A stretch of DNA of 64,000 nt. Origin: Stenotrophomonas sp. Ste86 (GTDB lineage Bacteria > Pseudomonadota > Gammaproteobacteria > Xanthomonadales > Xanthomonadaceae). The notes under the pieces were generated by a model that saw only the letters and a list, made by a program, of their open reading frames with translations, was not told where the DNA came from and did no database searches. The stretch covers positions 108,361 to 172,360 of the forward strand of contig NZ_JALJRW010000007.1 in assembly GCF_024519465.1 (NCBI RefSeq). Reading direction: 5' to 3'. The position numbers and the translations under genes are program-made. Every line of letters begins with the position of its first letter. Within the stretch, counting starts at the first letter, position 1. This document shows positions 39,961 to 48,989 of this stretch, piece after piece.

Positions 39961-42776
39961 GGACCACCCTGCTTTCGAGCGTGATCGCGCTGGGCCTGTT
40001 CGGCCTGGGCAGTGCCGGCGTGCACGCACAGGAATCGCTGCCGCTGGCCGGCAATGCCTACCGCATTGCCGAGCAGGCCTTCGGCGCCTACGAGCGCGGC
40101 GACTACCCGCAGGCCTATCGCAACGCCACCGAAGCGGCGCGCCTGCGCCCGGACCTGGCGCGGCTGCGCCTGCTGCAGATCTACGCGGCGCAGAAGCTCG
40201 GTCGCAACGACGAGGCACGCGCGCTGGCCCAGCGCGCGATCGCCGACGGCATCAACGACCCGGCGTTGCCGGGGCTGGCGAGCGCGCCGCGTACGAGCAG
40301 TGGCGTGGCAGGCGCAGCGCGTGTCACCACCGCCGCCAGACCCACCGCTGCCGAGCTCGCCTACCAACGGGCTTTCGCGCTCGCCACCCAGGCCTACGAG
40401 GCCTACAACAACGACCGCATGACCGAAGCGGCCAGCAAGGCCGAACAGGCGTTCCGCCAGCAACCGCAGCAGGGTGCGTGGGCAACGCTGTGGGTGGCGT
40501 CACTGGAAGCGCAGCAGCAACTCGAGCAGGCCGATGCCGCCGCCGCGACGGCGATCCAGCTGGGCGCACCGAACGTGGGCGACCTGCAGGCCAAGCGGGT
40601 TGCGCTCGGCCGCCAACGCGCGGTCAAGCCGGCGCAGGAAGCCTACCAGGCCCTCATCGCGCAGGATTTCGGCGCGGCAACCGGCTTTGCCAGGCAGGCG
40701 GTGGAGCGTGCGCCCGACGTCGCCTCGCACCGACTGCTGCTGATGACCGCGCAGATGCTCGATGAGCAGCTGCCGGCGGCCGAAGCTACCGCCGACCAGG
40801 CCCTGGACAACGACAGCGACGACACCGTCGCACTGGTGATGCGCGCCTACCTGCGCCAGCGGCAGATGAAATCCGCGCAGGCCAATGCAGACTTCGATGC
40901 CGCGCTCAAGCAGGACTGGCTGGACGCGCAGCAGCAACGCAACGTGCGTCTGCTGGCCGTGGACGCGGCACTTGCCGCCGGCGACCACGAGCGTGCCGCA
41001 CGCCTGCTGCAGCCGCTGCAGCAGGACAGCGACGCCGACCTGGATGCCGACAGCCGCAAGGCGATCGAGCAGGCGGTGGTTGCGCGGGGCAAGGCCTTGC
41101 GCCACCCGCATGCCGCCACCGACCTGAGCCTGAGCGCGTACCCGGCACCGTTCCAGCAGTGCCGCGATACGCCCTACGGCACCCAATGCGAAGTGATGCC
41201 GGCCGATCTGCAGGGCGAGGGCGGCGCATCGCAGCGGGCCTATGCCGCCTTCGGTCGCCAGGACTACCAGGAAGCCATCCGGCAGGCGCAGCAGGCGCTC
41301 ACCGATGATCCGGACAACCTCACCCTGCAGGCGCTGCTCACCACCACGCTGTCGGCCGGCGACCGCGCGCAGGCCGCGCAGGCGCGCCAGCGGCTGGATG
41401 CTGCCCTGGCCGCCAAACCGAATGATGCCAGCCTGCTGATGCAGCGCGGTTACCTCAACCAGCGGGTCGGCGAGCCTGAACAGGCCCTGGCCGATTTCCG
41501 CGCGGCCGAGGCCACCGGCAAGGCGCCGCCAACCGTGTTGCTGGACCAGGCCTATGCCAGCGCCGCCAGCGGCGACAACCGCCAGGCGGTCACCCTGTTG
41601 CGCGGTGCCATCGACAGTGCCGACGCCGGTACGTTGAAGCTGGACAAGGCGCAGCGCTACAACACCCGCAGCTCCATCGCCAACCTGTCGCGCGAGTGGG
41701 GCATCATCGCCTCGGCCGGCTATCGCGGTGCACGCCAGGCCGCCACCAACCTGGGCGGTGCGGCGATCAGCACGCCGGGCGATTCGGTGTTCGGCACGCT
41801 GGAAGCCTTCTGGCGGCCCTCGGCGACCAACACCCGGCACGGCACGCTGGAAGCCTATGCGCGCATCGCCAACACGCTCTACGACGGTGGCGGCACGTTC
41901 GAATCGATCAAGGCCGTGGACCCGTGTACGGGCGTGGCGACCGACGATGCACGTGAACGCGCCGAGCGCCTGAGCCGTTCGCGTTCGATCGCCGGCTGGC
42001 CGTCCACCATCGCCTCGTTCGGTGTGCGCTACGCGTTCGGCCAGACCGGCCTGAGTGCCGGCATCGAGCGCCGTCAGTTCGTCGGTACCGCCACCCGCAA
42101 CGGCGGCATCTATCCCGATTCGGCGGCGATCCAGTGCCGCATCCAGGTCGAGTCGAACCGGCCGCTGCAGATCAACACGCTGGCCCGCTATCGGCTGGAC
42201 AGCAACGCCGGCGGCTGGATGTCCTATCTCACCTACGGCTTCTACAAGGGCACCGGGGTCCGCACGGACGTCAACCAGTGGTGGACCGTCAGTGGCTACG
42301 CCCAGGCCGGCTACACCTGGGACGACAACGACGCGCACTTCACCATCGACAGTCTGGATGCCAACGGCGATCCGGCCCAGCGCATCCTCGCCTCCGACGG
42401 TCACCTGCGCCGCCAGCAATGGTTCGGCGCGGCCGAAGTGCGGGCGGGGCGCAGCTACCGCTTTGGAGCAGACCAGACCCGTTGGGTAGTCAATCCCTAC
42501 CTGGTGGTGGGCGCGGACTGGATCGACCAGCGTTCCAAGGTGCGCGGCATCGAGTACCCGTTGATCGGCGTGCAGTCCTTCAACCTGTCCGATACCGCCA
42601 GCAGCTGGTCGCTCGGCGCCGGCCCGGGGATCGGCGTGCGCTACTGGTTCCGCGAAGACCATTACAACGCCGCGCGTTCGTACCTGGACCTGGGCGTGCA
42701 GTACCGCTTTGCCATCGGCGGCGGCGATACCCAGCGTGCCAAGGGCCTGTTCGCCACGGCCACGCTCTACTACTGA
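39957..42776 (+). CDS. nfrA: NfrA-like TPR/outer-membrane polysaccharide export protein
   Basis: Predicted outer-membrane exporter of the NfrA type, the phage N4 receptor component in E. coli. The 939-aa product has a signal peptide (about 1-24), a long periplasmic tetratricopeptide array (about 30-560, e.g. AFGAYERGDYPQAYRNATEAARLRPD) and a C-terminal beta-barrel-like region (about 580-939) ending in ATLYY with an aromatic last residue. Length compares with 990 aa in E. coli. ATG overlaps the nfrB stop (ATGA). The TPR part likely contacts the synthase complex and the barrel lets the glycan out. Confidence 0.8.
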   Translation: MRTTLLSSVIALGLFGLGSAGVHAQESLPLAGNAYRIAEQAFGAYERGDYPQAYRNATEAARLRPDLARLRLLQIYAAQKLGRNDEARALAQRAIADGINDPALPGLASAPRTSSGVAGAARVTTAARPTAAELAYQRAFALATQAYEAYNNDRMTEAASKAEQAFRQQPQQGAWATLWVASLEAQQQLEQADAAAATAIQLGAPNVGDLQAKRVALGRQRAVKPAQEAYQALIAQDFGAATGFARQAVERAPDVASHRLLLMTAQMLDEQLPAAEATADQALDNDSDDTVALVMRAYLRQRQMKSAQANADFDAALKQDWLDAQQQRNVRLLAVDAALAAGDHERAARLLQPLQQDSDADLDADSRKAIEQAVVARGKALRHPHAATDLSLSAYPAPFQQCRDTPYGTQCEVMPADLQGEGGASQRAYAAFGRQDYQEAIRQAQQALTDDPDNLTLQALLTTTLSAGDRAQAAQARQRLDAALAAKPNDASLLMQRGYLNQRVGEPEQALADFRAAEATGKAPPTVLLDQAYASAASGDNRQAVTLLRGAIDSADAGTLKLDKAQRYNTRSSIANLSREWGIIASAGYRGARQAATNLGGAAISTPGDSVFGTLEAFWRPSATNTRHGTLEAYARIANTLYDGGGTFESIKAVDPCTGVATDDARERAERLSRSRSIAGWPSTIASFGVRYAFGQTGLSAGIERRQFVGTATRNGGIYPDSAAIQCRIQVESNRPLQINTLARYRLDSNAGGWMSYLTYGFYKGTGVRTDVNQWWTVSGYAQAGYTWDDNDAHFTIDSLDANGDPAQRILASDGHLRRQQWFGAAEVRAGRSYRFGADQTRWVVNPYLVVGADWIDQRSKVRGIEYPLIGVQSFNLSDTASSWSLGAGPGIGVRYWFREDHYNAARSYLDLGVQYRFAIGGGDTQRAKGLFATATLYY

Positions 42777-42796
42777 TCATGCAGAAGGAATTGACG

Positions 42797-43831
42797 ATGA
42801 CCCTTGACCGTCGCAACGCCCCCCCGGCCCGACCGCTGCTGCGGGCCGTACTGTGCACCGCGCTGCTGGCCGCGGCGCCGCTGTCGGCACTGGCACAGGC
42901 CGCACCCGCGCCTGCTGCCGCCCCGGCCAGCCAGGATTCGTCCATCGTGATGATCGGCAAGGACGGCTGGCTGTTCCCGGCCTGGGGCAGCCTGACCGAG
43001 GTCGATGCCCCGGCGATCAACCGCAACACCCAGCTGATCGCGCAGGCACGCGCCGCGCTCGCCGCGGCGGGGGTCAAGCTGGAAGTACTGGTGCTGCCGG
43101 ACAAGGCGCTGTTCTACGAAGACAAACTGCCCGATGGCAAGCGCATGAGCGATGCCGTGCGGGGTCGCTATGCGCTGGTCCACGACGGCCTGGTGAAGGC
43201 CGATGTCCCCGCGGTGGATGCACTGCAGGTGCTGCGCCAGGTCAAGCAGGGGGGCCAGGACGTGTTCTACCGCAGCGACCAGCATTGGACCCAGCCGGCC
43301 GCCGATGCGGTCGCCGTGGCGGTGGCCGCGCAGGTCCGCCAGCAGGTGCCACAGCTGGAGGGGCAGGCCGGTAGCGGCATGGCACTGGGCAGCGAGATCA
43401 AGGAACGCCGCTTCGGCGACCTGGCCGAGCTGTTCCTCACCGATGACCAGCGCAAGGCCATTGGCCGGGACACCTTCACCGTGCGCCGCCAGGCCGAACA
43501 GCAGTCGCTGCTCGACGACGCGCCGGCACCGGTGCATGTCACCGGGCACAGCATGGTGCAGCCGTATTTCGGTTTCCCGCAGAAACTCTCCAACGTGCTC
43601 GACCGGCCGGTGTCGGTGAACTGGAAGCCGGGCAACGTCGGGCACTGGGTGATGCTGCTGGAGTATCTGGAATCGCCCGAATTCCGCCAGCACAAACCCC
43701 AGGTACTGGTCTGGCAGATGTTCGAGCCGTCCTACGTGCAGGGTCCGGAGGCGCGCGGCCAGTGGGACAACGCCTCGATCATGACCCCGCAGCAGTGGAC
43801 CGCGCGCTTGAACAAGGCACTGGGGCAGTAA
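42797..43831 (+). CDS. AlgJ-like SGNH polysaccharide O-acyltransferase (first copy)
   Basis: Periplasmic AlgJ/AlgX-family acyltransferase of 344 aa. The ATG at 42797 has AAGGA upstream and yields a clean signal peptide (about 1-34). Motifs: GKDGWLFP (54-61), LVLPDKALFYEDKLP, catalytic Asp161/His163 in YRSDQHW, and nucleophile Ser252 in VTGHSMVQPYFGF. The complete triad predicts active transfer of an acyl group onto a sugar hydroxyl. In alginate synthesis AlgJ receives acetate from AlgI; here the donor route may be a carrier protein (see the ACP and ligase downstream). Confidence 0.82.
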   Translation: MTLDRRNAPPARPLLRAVLCTALLAAAPLSALAQAAPAPAAAPASQDSSIVMIGKDGWLFPAWGSLTEVDAPAINRNTQLIAQARAALAAAGVKLEVLVLPDKALFYEDKLPDGKRMSDAVRGRYALVHDGLVKADVPAVDALQVLRQVKQGGQDVFYRSDQHWTQPAADAVAVAVAAQVRQQVPQLEGQAGSGMALGSEIKERRFGDLAELFLTDDQRKAIGRDTFTVRRQAEQQSLLDDAPAPVHVTGHSMVQPYFGFPQKLSNVLDRPVSVNWKPGNVGHWVMLLEYLESPEFRQHKPQVLVWQMFEPSYVQGPEARGQWDNASIMTPQQWTARLNKALGQ

Positions 43832-43835
43832 GGCG

Positions 43836-44960
43836 ATGAGTGCACGTCCCGGCGCGCCTGCGCCCCTGCCACCGGCCGCGCCGGCCCGTGCCCACATCGC
43901 CACCGCGGTGGTGGTGATCGCGCTGCTGCTGATCGGCCTGCTTGCCGGCGGCTGGATGCTGGGCCATGCCAGGCTGCCGGCCGGCTCGCTGGCACCGGCG
44001 CGCTGGGCCGACGGCGCGGCGGGCCGCGCGATCAACGATGCGCTCAAGCTGCCCGTGCAGGCCCAGGCCGATCGGGTCACGGCCGCGCTGCGCTATCGCC
44101 TGCTCGGCGACCTCGGACCGCAGGTGGCGCTGGGCTGCCCGGACTGGCTGTTCTACCGCGATGGGCTGCGTCCGCAACCGGGCGCGGGCGCGGACGTGTT
44201 CACCCAGCGCGTGCGGCTGATGCAGCACTGGTCGAGCCAGCTCAAGGCGCAGGGCGTGCAGCTGCTGGTGGTGGTGGTGCCGGACAAATCGCGGATTGAA
44301 CAGGCCCACACCTGCGGGCTGCGCACCTCGACCGCGATGCGTGCGCGCCTGGGCCAGTGGCAGCAGGCGCTGCGCGCTGCGCAGGTGCCGTCCACCGATC
44401 TGCTGCCGGTGCTGCAGGACGGGACGGCGCCGATGTTCTTCCGCACCGACGTGCACATGAACCGGATCGGCGCCCAGCGCGCCGCCGATGCCGTGGCCGG
44501 CGCCGCGCTGCCGCTGCTGGGGGGGCAGGGCGGGCAGGCCTTCGACGTGGGCGCGCCGGGTCCGGCCAAGCCGCGCATGGGCGACCTGATCGTGCTGGCC
44601 GGACTGGAACACGCACCACCGGCATGGCGACCGGCGCTGGACCGCGAGCCGGAGCAGGTGATCACCCCACTGCGCAGCGGTGGCCTGCTCGATGACACCC
44701 CGCCGGTGGAGGTGCTGCTGCTGGGCAGTTCCAATGGCCGTCGCAGCCTGTTCGCCGAACGCCTGGGCCATGCGCTTGGGCGCGAAGTGTGGAACCAGAG
44801 CCTGGATGGCGGCCAGTTCTCCGGCGCGCTGCTGGCGGCCTGGCCGCAGCGCGCGCAGTGGCCGCCGACAGTAAAGCTGGTGGTCTGGGAATTTTCTGAA
44901 ATGGCCCTGTCCTTGCCGTTGACCGACGGTGAGCAGGCAACGCTGGCCGAGATCCACTGA
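43836..44960 (+). CDS. AlgJ-like SGNH acyltransferase, membrane anchored (second copy)
   Basis: Second AlgJ-family protein, 374 aa, with an uncleaved-looking N-terminal helix (about 21-42, AAVVVIALLLIGLLAGG-like) instead of a signal peptide. Triad candidates are Asp205 and His207 in FFRTDVHM, where Met replaces the usual Trp, and Ser299 in LLLGSSNGRR. CPDWLFYRDG (101-110) is the equivalent of the KDGWLF motif. It starts 4 bp after the first copy. Two unequal copies suggest an intermediate-carrier role for one and final transfer for the other. Confidence 0.75.
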   Translation: MSARPGAPAPLPPAAPARAHIATAVVVIALLLIGLLAGGWMLGHARLPAGSLAPARWADGAAGRAINDALKLPVQAQADRVTAALRYRLLGDLGPQVALGCPDWLFYRDGLRPQPGAGADVFTQRVRLMQHWSSQLKAQGVQLLVVVVPDKSRIEQAHTCGLRTSTAMRARLGQWQQALRAAQVPSTDLLPVLQDGTAPMFFRTDVHMNRIGAQRAADAVAGAALPLLGGQGGQAFDVGAPGPAKPRMGDLIVLAGLEHAPPAWRPALDREPEQVITPLRSGGLLDDTPPVEVLLLGSSNGRRSLFAERLGHALGREVWNQSLDGGQFSGALLAAWPQRAQWPPTVKLVVWEFSEMALSLPLTDGEQATLAEIH

Positions 44961-44972
44961 GCGCTACGGACG

Positions 44973-46553
44973 ATGCTTTTCAACTCCTTCCTGTTCCTGC
45001 TGGTCTTCCTGCCGATCGCGCTGGGCGTGCACTACGCCTTGGGTGCGGTGCGGCCGCGCCTGGCCGCGCTGTGGCTGTGCGTGGCCTCCATCGTGTTCTA
45101 CGGCTGGTGGAACCCGCAGTTCGTGGTGCTGCTGTCCGGCTCGATCGTGTTCAATTACCTGATCAGCCTGGTGATCCTGTCACTGGCCAAGCGACCGAAG
45201 CTGCAGCTGCTGGCCACCGCGCTGGGCGTGGCCGCCGACCTGTTGCTGCTGGTGCACTACAAGTATTTCGCGGCGATGGTGAACTTCGTCGGCGAGATGG
45301 GCTTCAACGTCGGCCCCATGGATGCGCTGATCCTGCCGCTGGGCATTTCCTTCTTCACCTTCACCCAGATCGGCTACCTGCTCGACTGCCGCGCCGGCGT
45401 GGTCAACGACCGCAGCCCGCTCAGCTACGTGCTGTTTGTGACCTTCTTCCCGCACCTGATCGCCGGGCCCATCCTCCACCACAAGGAGATGATGCCGCAG
45501 TTCAGCAAGCGCGAAACCTACCGCTTCCACGCCGACAACCTGTCGGTGGGCGGCATGCTGTTCGTGATCGGGCTGGCCAAGAAAGTGCTGCTGGCCGACA
45601 CCATCGCCCCGTATGCCGATGCCGGTTTCGTGTCCACCGGCGATGTCCAGTTCTGGGGCGCGTGGGCCACCGCGCTGAGTTACGCGCTGCAGCTGTACTT
45701 CGATTTCTCCGGCTATTCGGACATGGCACTGGGGCTGGCGCGGATGTTCGGCATCCGGTTCCCGCTGAACTTCAATTCGCCGTACAAGGCGACCAGCGTG
45801 ATCGATTTCTGGGCGCGCTGGCACATGACCCTGACCCGCTACATCACCGCCTACCTGTACTACCCGGTGGCCATGGCCGTGACCCGCTGGCGCACCCGCC
45901 ATGGCCGCGCCACCGGCCCGACCGCAGTGGCCTCGGCCGGCGGCTTCCTGTCGATGATCGTGCTGCCCACGGTGTGGGCGATGGGCCTGGCCGGCATCTG
46001 GCACGGCGCCGGGCTGCAGTTCTTGATCTTCGGCCTGCTGCATGCCGGCTACCTCTCCATCAACCACGCCTGGCGCGTGTTCGTCGGCGGCCGCAAACCG
46101 GCCGCATTGCGCCAGCTGCGCTGGTACCAGCACGCCGGCTACGTGCTGCTGACCTTCGGCGCGGTGCTGGTGGCCCAGGCGTTCTTCCGTGCCGATGGCG
46201 TGCACGATGCCTGGGAACTGGTGCAGGGCATGTTCGGCGTCCGTGGCTGGGAAAGCGTGGAGCAGCTGGGCTACCTGGGCGGCATGGGCCTGGCCGACGG
46301 CTGGCGGCTGCTGATGGGTCATCATCTGCAGCTGGTGTACATCGTGGTACTGCTGGTCATCGTCTGGGCCACGCCCAACGCGCAGCAGATCATGGGCGTG
46401 TACTCGCCCTCGCTGGCAAAGCCCAACCCGGCGCCGCGTGCGTGGATGCGCTGGCAGCCGAACCTGCCGTGGCTGGGCGTCATGCTGCTGATGTTGCTGC
46501 TGTGCCTGCTGAGCCTGCACAAAGAATCCCGTTTCCTCTATTTCCAGTTCTGA
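44973..46553 (+). CDS. MBOAT-family acyltransferase (AlgI/DltB-like)
   Basis: Polytopic inner-membrane protein that moves an activated acyl group from the cytoplasm to a periplasmic acceptor. The 526-aa product has about ten membrane helices and the AlgI/DltB signature LILPLGISFFTFTQIGYLLD. Conserved His284 is in FWARWHMTLTRYI and catalytic His344 in GIWHGAG. Nearest functional relatives are AlgI (alginate), WssH (cellulose), PatA (peptidoglycan) and DltB (teichoic acid D-alanylation). The next two genes make a carrier protein and its ligase, so the DltB type of mechanism is favoured here. Confidence 0.9.
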   Translation: MLFNSFLFLLVFLPIALGVHYALGAVRPRLAALWLCVASIVFYGWWNPQFVVLLSGSIVFNYLISLVILSLAKRPKLQLLATALGVAADLLLLVHYKYFAAMVNFVGEMGFNVGPMDALILPLGISFFTFTQIGYLLDCRAGVVNDRSPLSYVLFVTFFPHLIAGPILHHKEMMPQFSKRETYRFHADNLSVGGMLFVIGLAKKVLLADTIAPYADAGFVSTGDVQFWGAWATALSYALQLYFDFSGYSDMALGLARMFGIRFPLNFNSPYKATSVIDFWARWHMTLTRYITAYLYYPVAMAVTRWRTRHGRATGPTAVASAGGFLSMIVLPTVWAMGLAGIWHGAGLQFLIFGLLHAGYLSINHAWRVFVGGRKPAALRQLRWYQHAGYVLLTFGAVLVAQAFFRADGVHDAWELVQGMFGVRGWESVEQLGYLGGMGLADGWRLLMGHHLQLVYIVVLLVIVWATPNAQQIMGVYSPSLAKPNPAPRAWMRWQPNLPWLGVMLLMLLLCLLSLHKESRFLYFQF

Positions 46554-46566
46554 CAAGGTGAACCCG

Positions 46567-46797
46567 ATGGATATCCAGACCCTCCAGACCCAGTTGATCG
46601 ACATCGTCGAGGCGGTGATCGGCACCCGCGTGCAGCCGGACGAATACATGGAGTCGCTGTTCGACTCGATGTCCAAGGTGCAGCTGATGGTTGAGGTCAA
46701 AGACCGCCTCGGCGTGACCCTGCCGGTGGATGAGATCGATGCACTGGTCGACTCGGTGCAGGTGCTGGCCGACTACGTGGCCGCGCACCAGCGCTGA
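46567..46797 (+). CDS. DltC-like acyl/peptidyl carrier protein
   Basis: Small acidic carrier protein of 76 aa. The ATG at 46567 is preferred because AAGGTG lies seven bases upstream; an in-frame GTG at 46558 would add three residues. The phosphopantetheine attachment site is Ser34 in FDSMSKVQLMVEV, and the DSM form resembles DltC and stand-alone peptidyl carriers more than the DSL of fatty acid ACP. It lies between the MBOAT gene and the adenylating enzyme, as in dlt operons, and presumably carries the acyl group as a thioester. Confidence 0.85.
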   Translation: MDIQTLQTQLIDIVEAVIGTRVQPDEYMESLFDSMSKVQLMVEVKDRLGVTLPVDEIDALVDSVQVLADYVAAHQR

Positions 46798-46826
46798 GCC
46801 GTATCCCCCCTGCAGGAGCTGCGCGC

Positions 46827-48302
46827 ATGCGATTCGATTTCGACCACTGCCGTTTCGTCGACCTGGACCATGCCGCGCATGCGCCAGCGCTGCACGATGC
46901 CGACGGCACGCTGGACTGGGCCGCACTGCATCGCGCCACCCTGGACTGGATCGTGCGCGCGCAGGTCGCGGGGGTCCGGCCGGGGTTTGCCCTGGTGATC
47001 TCCGGGCACAAGCAGTCCGCCTTCGTGGTGGCCATGCTCGGCTGCCTGCAAATGGGCGTCACCTACGTGCCGGTGGACACCATCAATCCGCCCGCGCGGT
47101 TGCAGCGCATCACCCAGCTGACCCATGCCGGTGCGGTCTACGATGCGGCCACCGATACCTTCGGGCCGGGCGCTGATGCACCGCGCGCGTTGCGCGTGCC
47201 GGACCTGGCCTACATCATGTTCACCTCCGGCAGCACCGGGGATCCCAAGGGCGTGCAGATCGGCCGCGACAGCGTGGCGCTGTTCACCGGCTGGATCCGC
47301 GACTGCCTGCAGCTGGGCCAGGCACCGGCGTTCCTCAACCAGATGCTCTTCAGTTTCGACTTCTCGCTGTTCGACCTGTGCGGTGCGCTGGGCCTGGGCG
47401 GCAGTTGCGTGCTGTGCCCGCGCGAGGTGATCGCCGACAGCGAGCGTTTCGTCGACCACCTGCGCCACTCGGCGGTGGCGGTGTGGGCCTCCACGCCCTC
47501 GTTCGTGCGCCAGCAGATGCTCAACCCGCGCTTCAATGCCGAGCATCTGCCGTCGTTGCAGGTATTCGTGTTCGGCGCCGAATCGTTGACCCCGCGCGTG
47601 GCAGAGGAATTGTGGGCGCGCTTCCCGCAGGCGCGCATCATCAATTCCTACGGCCCCACCGAGGCGACCTGTTCGACCACCTGGGTCGAGATCGATCCGG
47701 CCTTGCGCGCGGCCGCCCCCAACCCGTTCCCGATCGGCGTGGCCAAGCCCTATGCGGAGGTGTTCATCGACGATGGCGAAATCTGCATGGCCGGCGACCA
47801 CGTCATGCGTGGCTACCTGGATCGTCCGGACCTGGACCAGGGCGTGCTGTTCGACCACCACGGCAAGCGCGCCTACCGCAGTGGCGACCTCGGCGATCTT
47901 GACGAACAGGGCCGGGTGTATTTCCGCGGCCGCAAGGACGACCAGATCAAGCTCAACGGCTACCGCATCGAGCTGGCCGAAGTGGACGCCTGCCTGTCCA
48001 CGCTGGACGGCGTGGTGGCGGGTGCGGCGGGGGTGCTGCGCCGCCCCGACGGCAGCCTGGTGCGGATGATCGGCTTCGTCGAACTGGCCCAGCCCGGCGA
48101 CGGCCTGGTGCAGCCGCTGCCGGCCGCGCTGCAGGACTGGAAGGAACAGCTCGGCCGCCGCGTTCCGCCCTACATGATTCCCTCCGAACTGATCGCCGTG
48201 GATGCGTTGCCCACCGGCAACAGCAACAAGGTCGACCGCAGACAACTGGAGCAGCGCTATGCCTTGGCGCGCACGCTCCGCAGCCAGGAACCCAGACCAT
48301 GA
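46827..48302 (+). CDS. DltA-like aminoacyl/acyl carrier protein ligase (ANL family)
   Basis: Adenylate-forming enzyme of 491 aa predicted to activate a small carboxylic or amino acid and load it on the adjacent carrier protein. Core motifs: P-loop MFTSGSTGDPKG (about 131-142), NQMLFSFDFS, NSYGPTEAT, YRSGDLG, hinge GRKDDQIKLNGYRIE and catalytic Lys468 in TGNSNKVDR. Overall pattern is closest to DltA. In DltA a cysteine in FLFCGE helps select D-alanine; here the segment reads FVFGAES, with Gly250 at that place, so substrate choice may differ. AGGAG precedes the ATG; the stop overlaps the AlgF-like start. Confidence 0.85.
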   Translation: MRFDFDHCRFVDLDHAAHAPALHDADGTLDWAALHRATLDWIVRAQVAGVRPGFALVISGHKQSAFVVAMLGCLQMGVTYVPVDTINPPARLQRITQLTHAGAVYDAATDTFGPGADAPRALRVPDLAYIMFTSGSTGDPKGVQIGRDSVALFTGWIRDCLQLGQAPAFLNQMLFSFDFSLFDLCGALGLGGSCVLCPREVIADSERFVDHLRHSAVAVWASTPSFVRQQMLNPRFNAEHLPSLQVFVFGAESLTPRVAEELWARFPQARIINSYGPTEATCSTTWVEIDPALRAAAPNPFPIGVAKPYAEVFIDDGEICMAGDHVMRGYLDRPDLDQGVLFDHHGKRAYRSGDLGDLDEQGRVYFRGRKDDQIKLNGYRIELAEVDACLSTLDGVVAGAAGVLRRPDGSLVRMIGFVELAQPGDGLVQPLPAALQDWKEQLGRRVPPYMIPSELIAVDALPTGNSNKVDRRQLEQRYALARTLRSQEPRP

Positions 48303-48985
48303 AGCTCCCCCTGATCCCGCTCGCCGCCGCCTTGTTCGCGCTTTCCCCGCTGGCCGCCCACGCGCAGCAGGGGGGCCAGGAAGGCCGTCTCGCGCAGCTG
48401 TATGCGCCGCGGCCGCCGGCCGGTTCGGCCTTCGTCCGCGTGCTCAACCCGGGCAGCGCCGCGCTCAAGGTCGCCGTCGGCAACGGTGCCGAGCAGAGCA
48501 TCGGCCCCGCCACCCGCGCCACCCGCTACGCCATCGTCGAAGGCGGCAAGCCGTTCAACCTGCGCGTGGCCGGCAAGGCCCGCAGCCAGGCCCAGGTCGC
48601 CGCCGGCAGCTTCACTACGCTGGTGCTGGATGCGTCCACGCCGACCAAACCGCTGGCGGTATTGGCCGATGGCGGCGGCACCAGCGACGCGCTCAAGGCC
48701 GAGATCCGGTTCTACAACCTCGCCAGCGGCTGCACACAGGGCCGCCTGGCCATGGTCGACAAGGGCGCGGTGGTGTTCCCGGCCGTCGCGGCCGGCAGCA
48801 GCAGCGCGCGCGGCATCAACCCGGTCAAGGCGCGCCTGGTCGCTGGCTGCGGCAGCAAGGACAGCGCACCGCTGGCGCTGCCGGCGCTGCAGCCTGGCGA
48901 TCACTACAGCCTGTTCCTGACCGGCACGGCCGCTGCCCCGGTGCTGCAGGGCCAGCTGAGCGGCACCGATGCGGTGGGCCGCTGA
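48299..48985 (+). CDS. AlgF-like periplasmic polysaccharide acetylation protein
   Basis: Periplasmic protein of 228 aa similar to AlgF, which bridges AlgJ and AlgX in alginate O-acetylation. It has a signal peptide (about 1-22, AAHAQQ), the family start LAQLYAPRPPAGSAFVRVLN (about 31-50), and two small beta domains, the second with a Cys pair (about 145 and 182). ATG overlaps the upstream ligase stop (ATGA), binding this alginate-type subunit to the Dlt-type ligase in one translational unit. Confidence 0.78.
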   Translation: MKLPLIPLAAALFALSPLAAHAQQGGQEGRLAQLYAPRPPAGSAFVRVLNPGSAALKVAVGNGAEQSIGPATRATRYAIVEGGKPFNLRVAGKARSQAQVAAGSFTTLVLDASTPTKPLAVLADGGGTSDALKAEIRFYNLASGCTQGRLAMVDKGAVVFPAVAAGSSSARGINPVKARLVAGCGSKDSAPLALPALQPGDHYSLFLTGTAAAPVLQGQLSGTDAVGR

Positions 48986-48989
48986 TCCC

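Noticed and set aside
35638..40218. A 1,526-codon open frame on the minus strand opposite wecB operon genes
   Set aside because: Composition is typical of third-position GC skew, and it covers three clear plus-strand genes with family motifs.
46827..48302. Non-ribosomal peptide synthetase fragment
   Set aside because: It is a complete stand-alone adenylation enzyme with its own start and no condensation or fused carrier domain.
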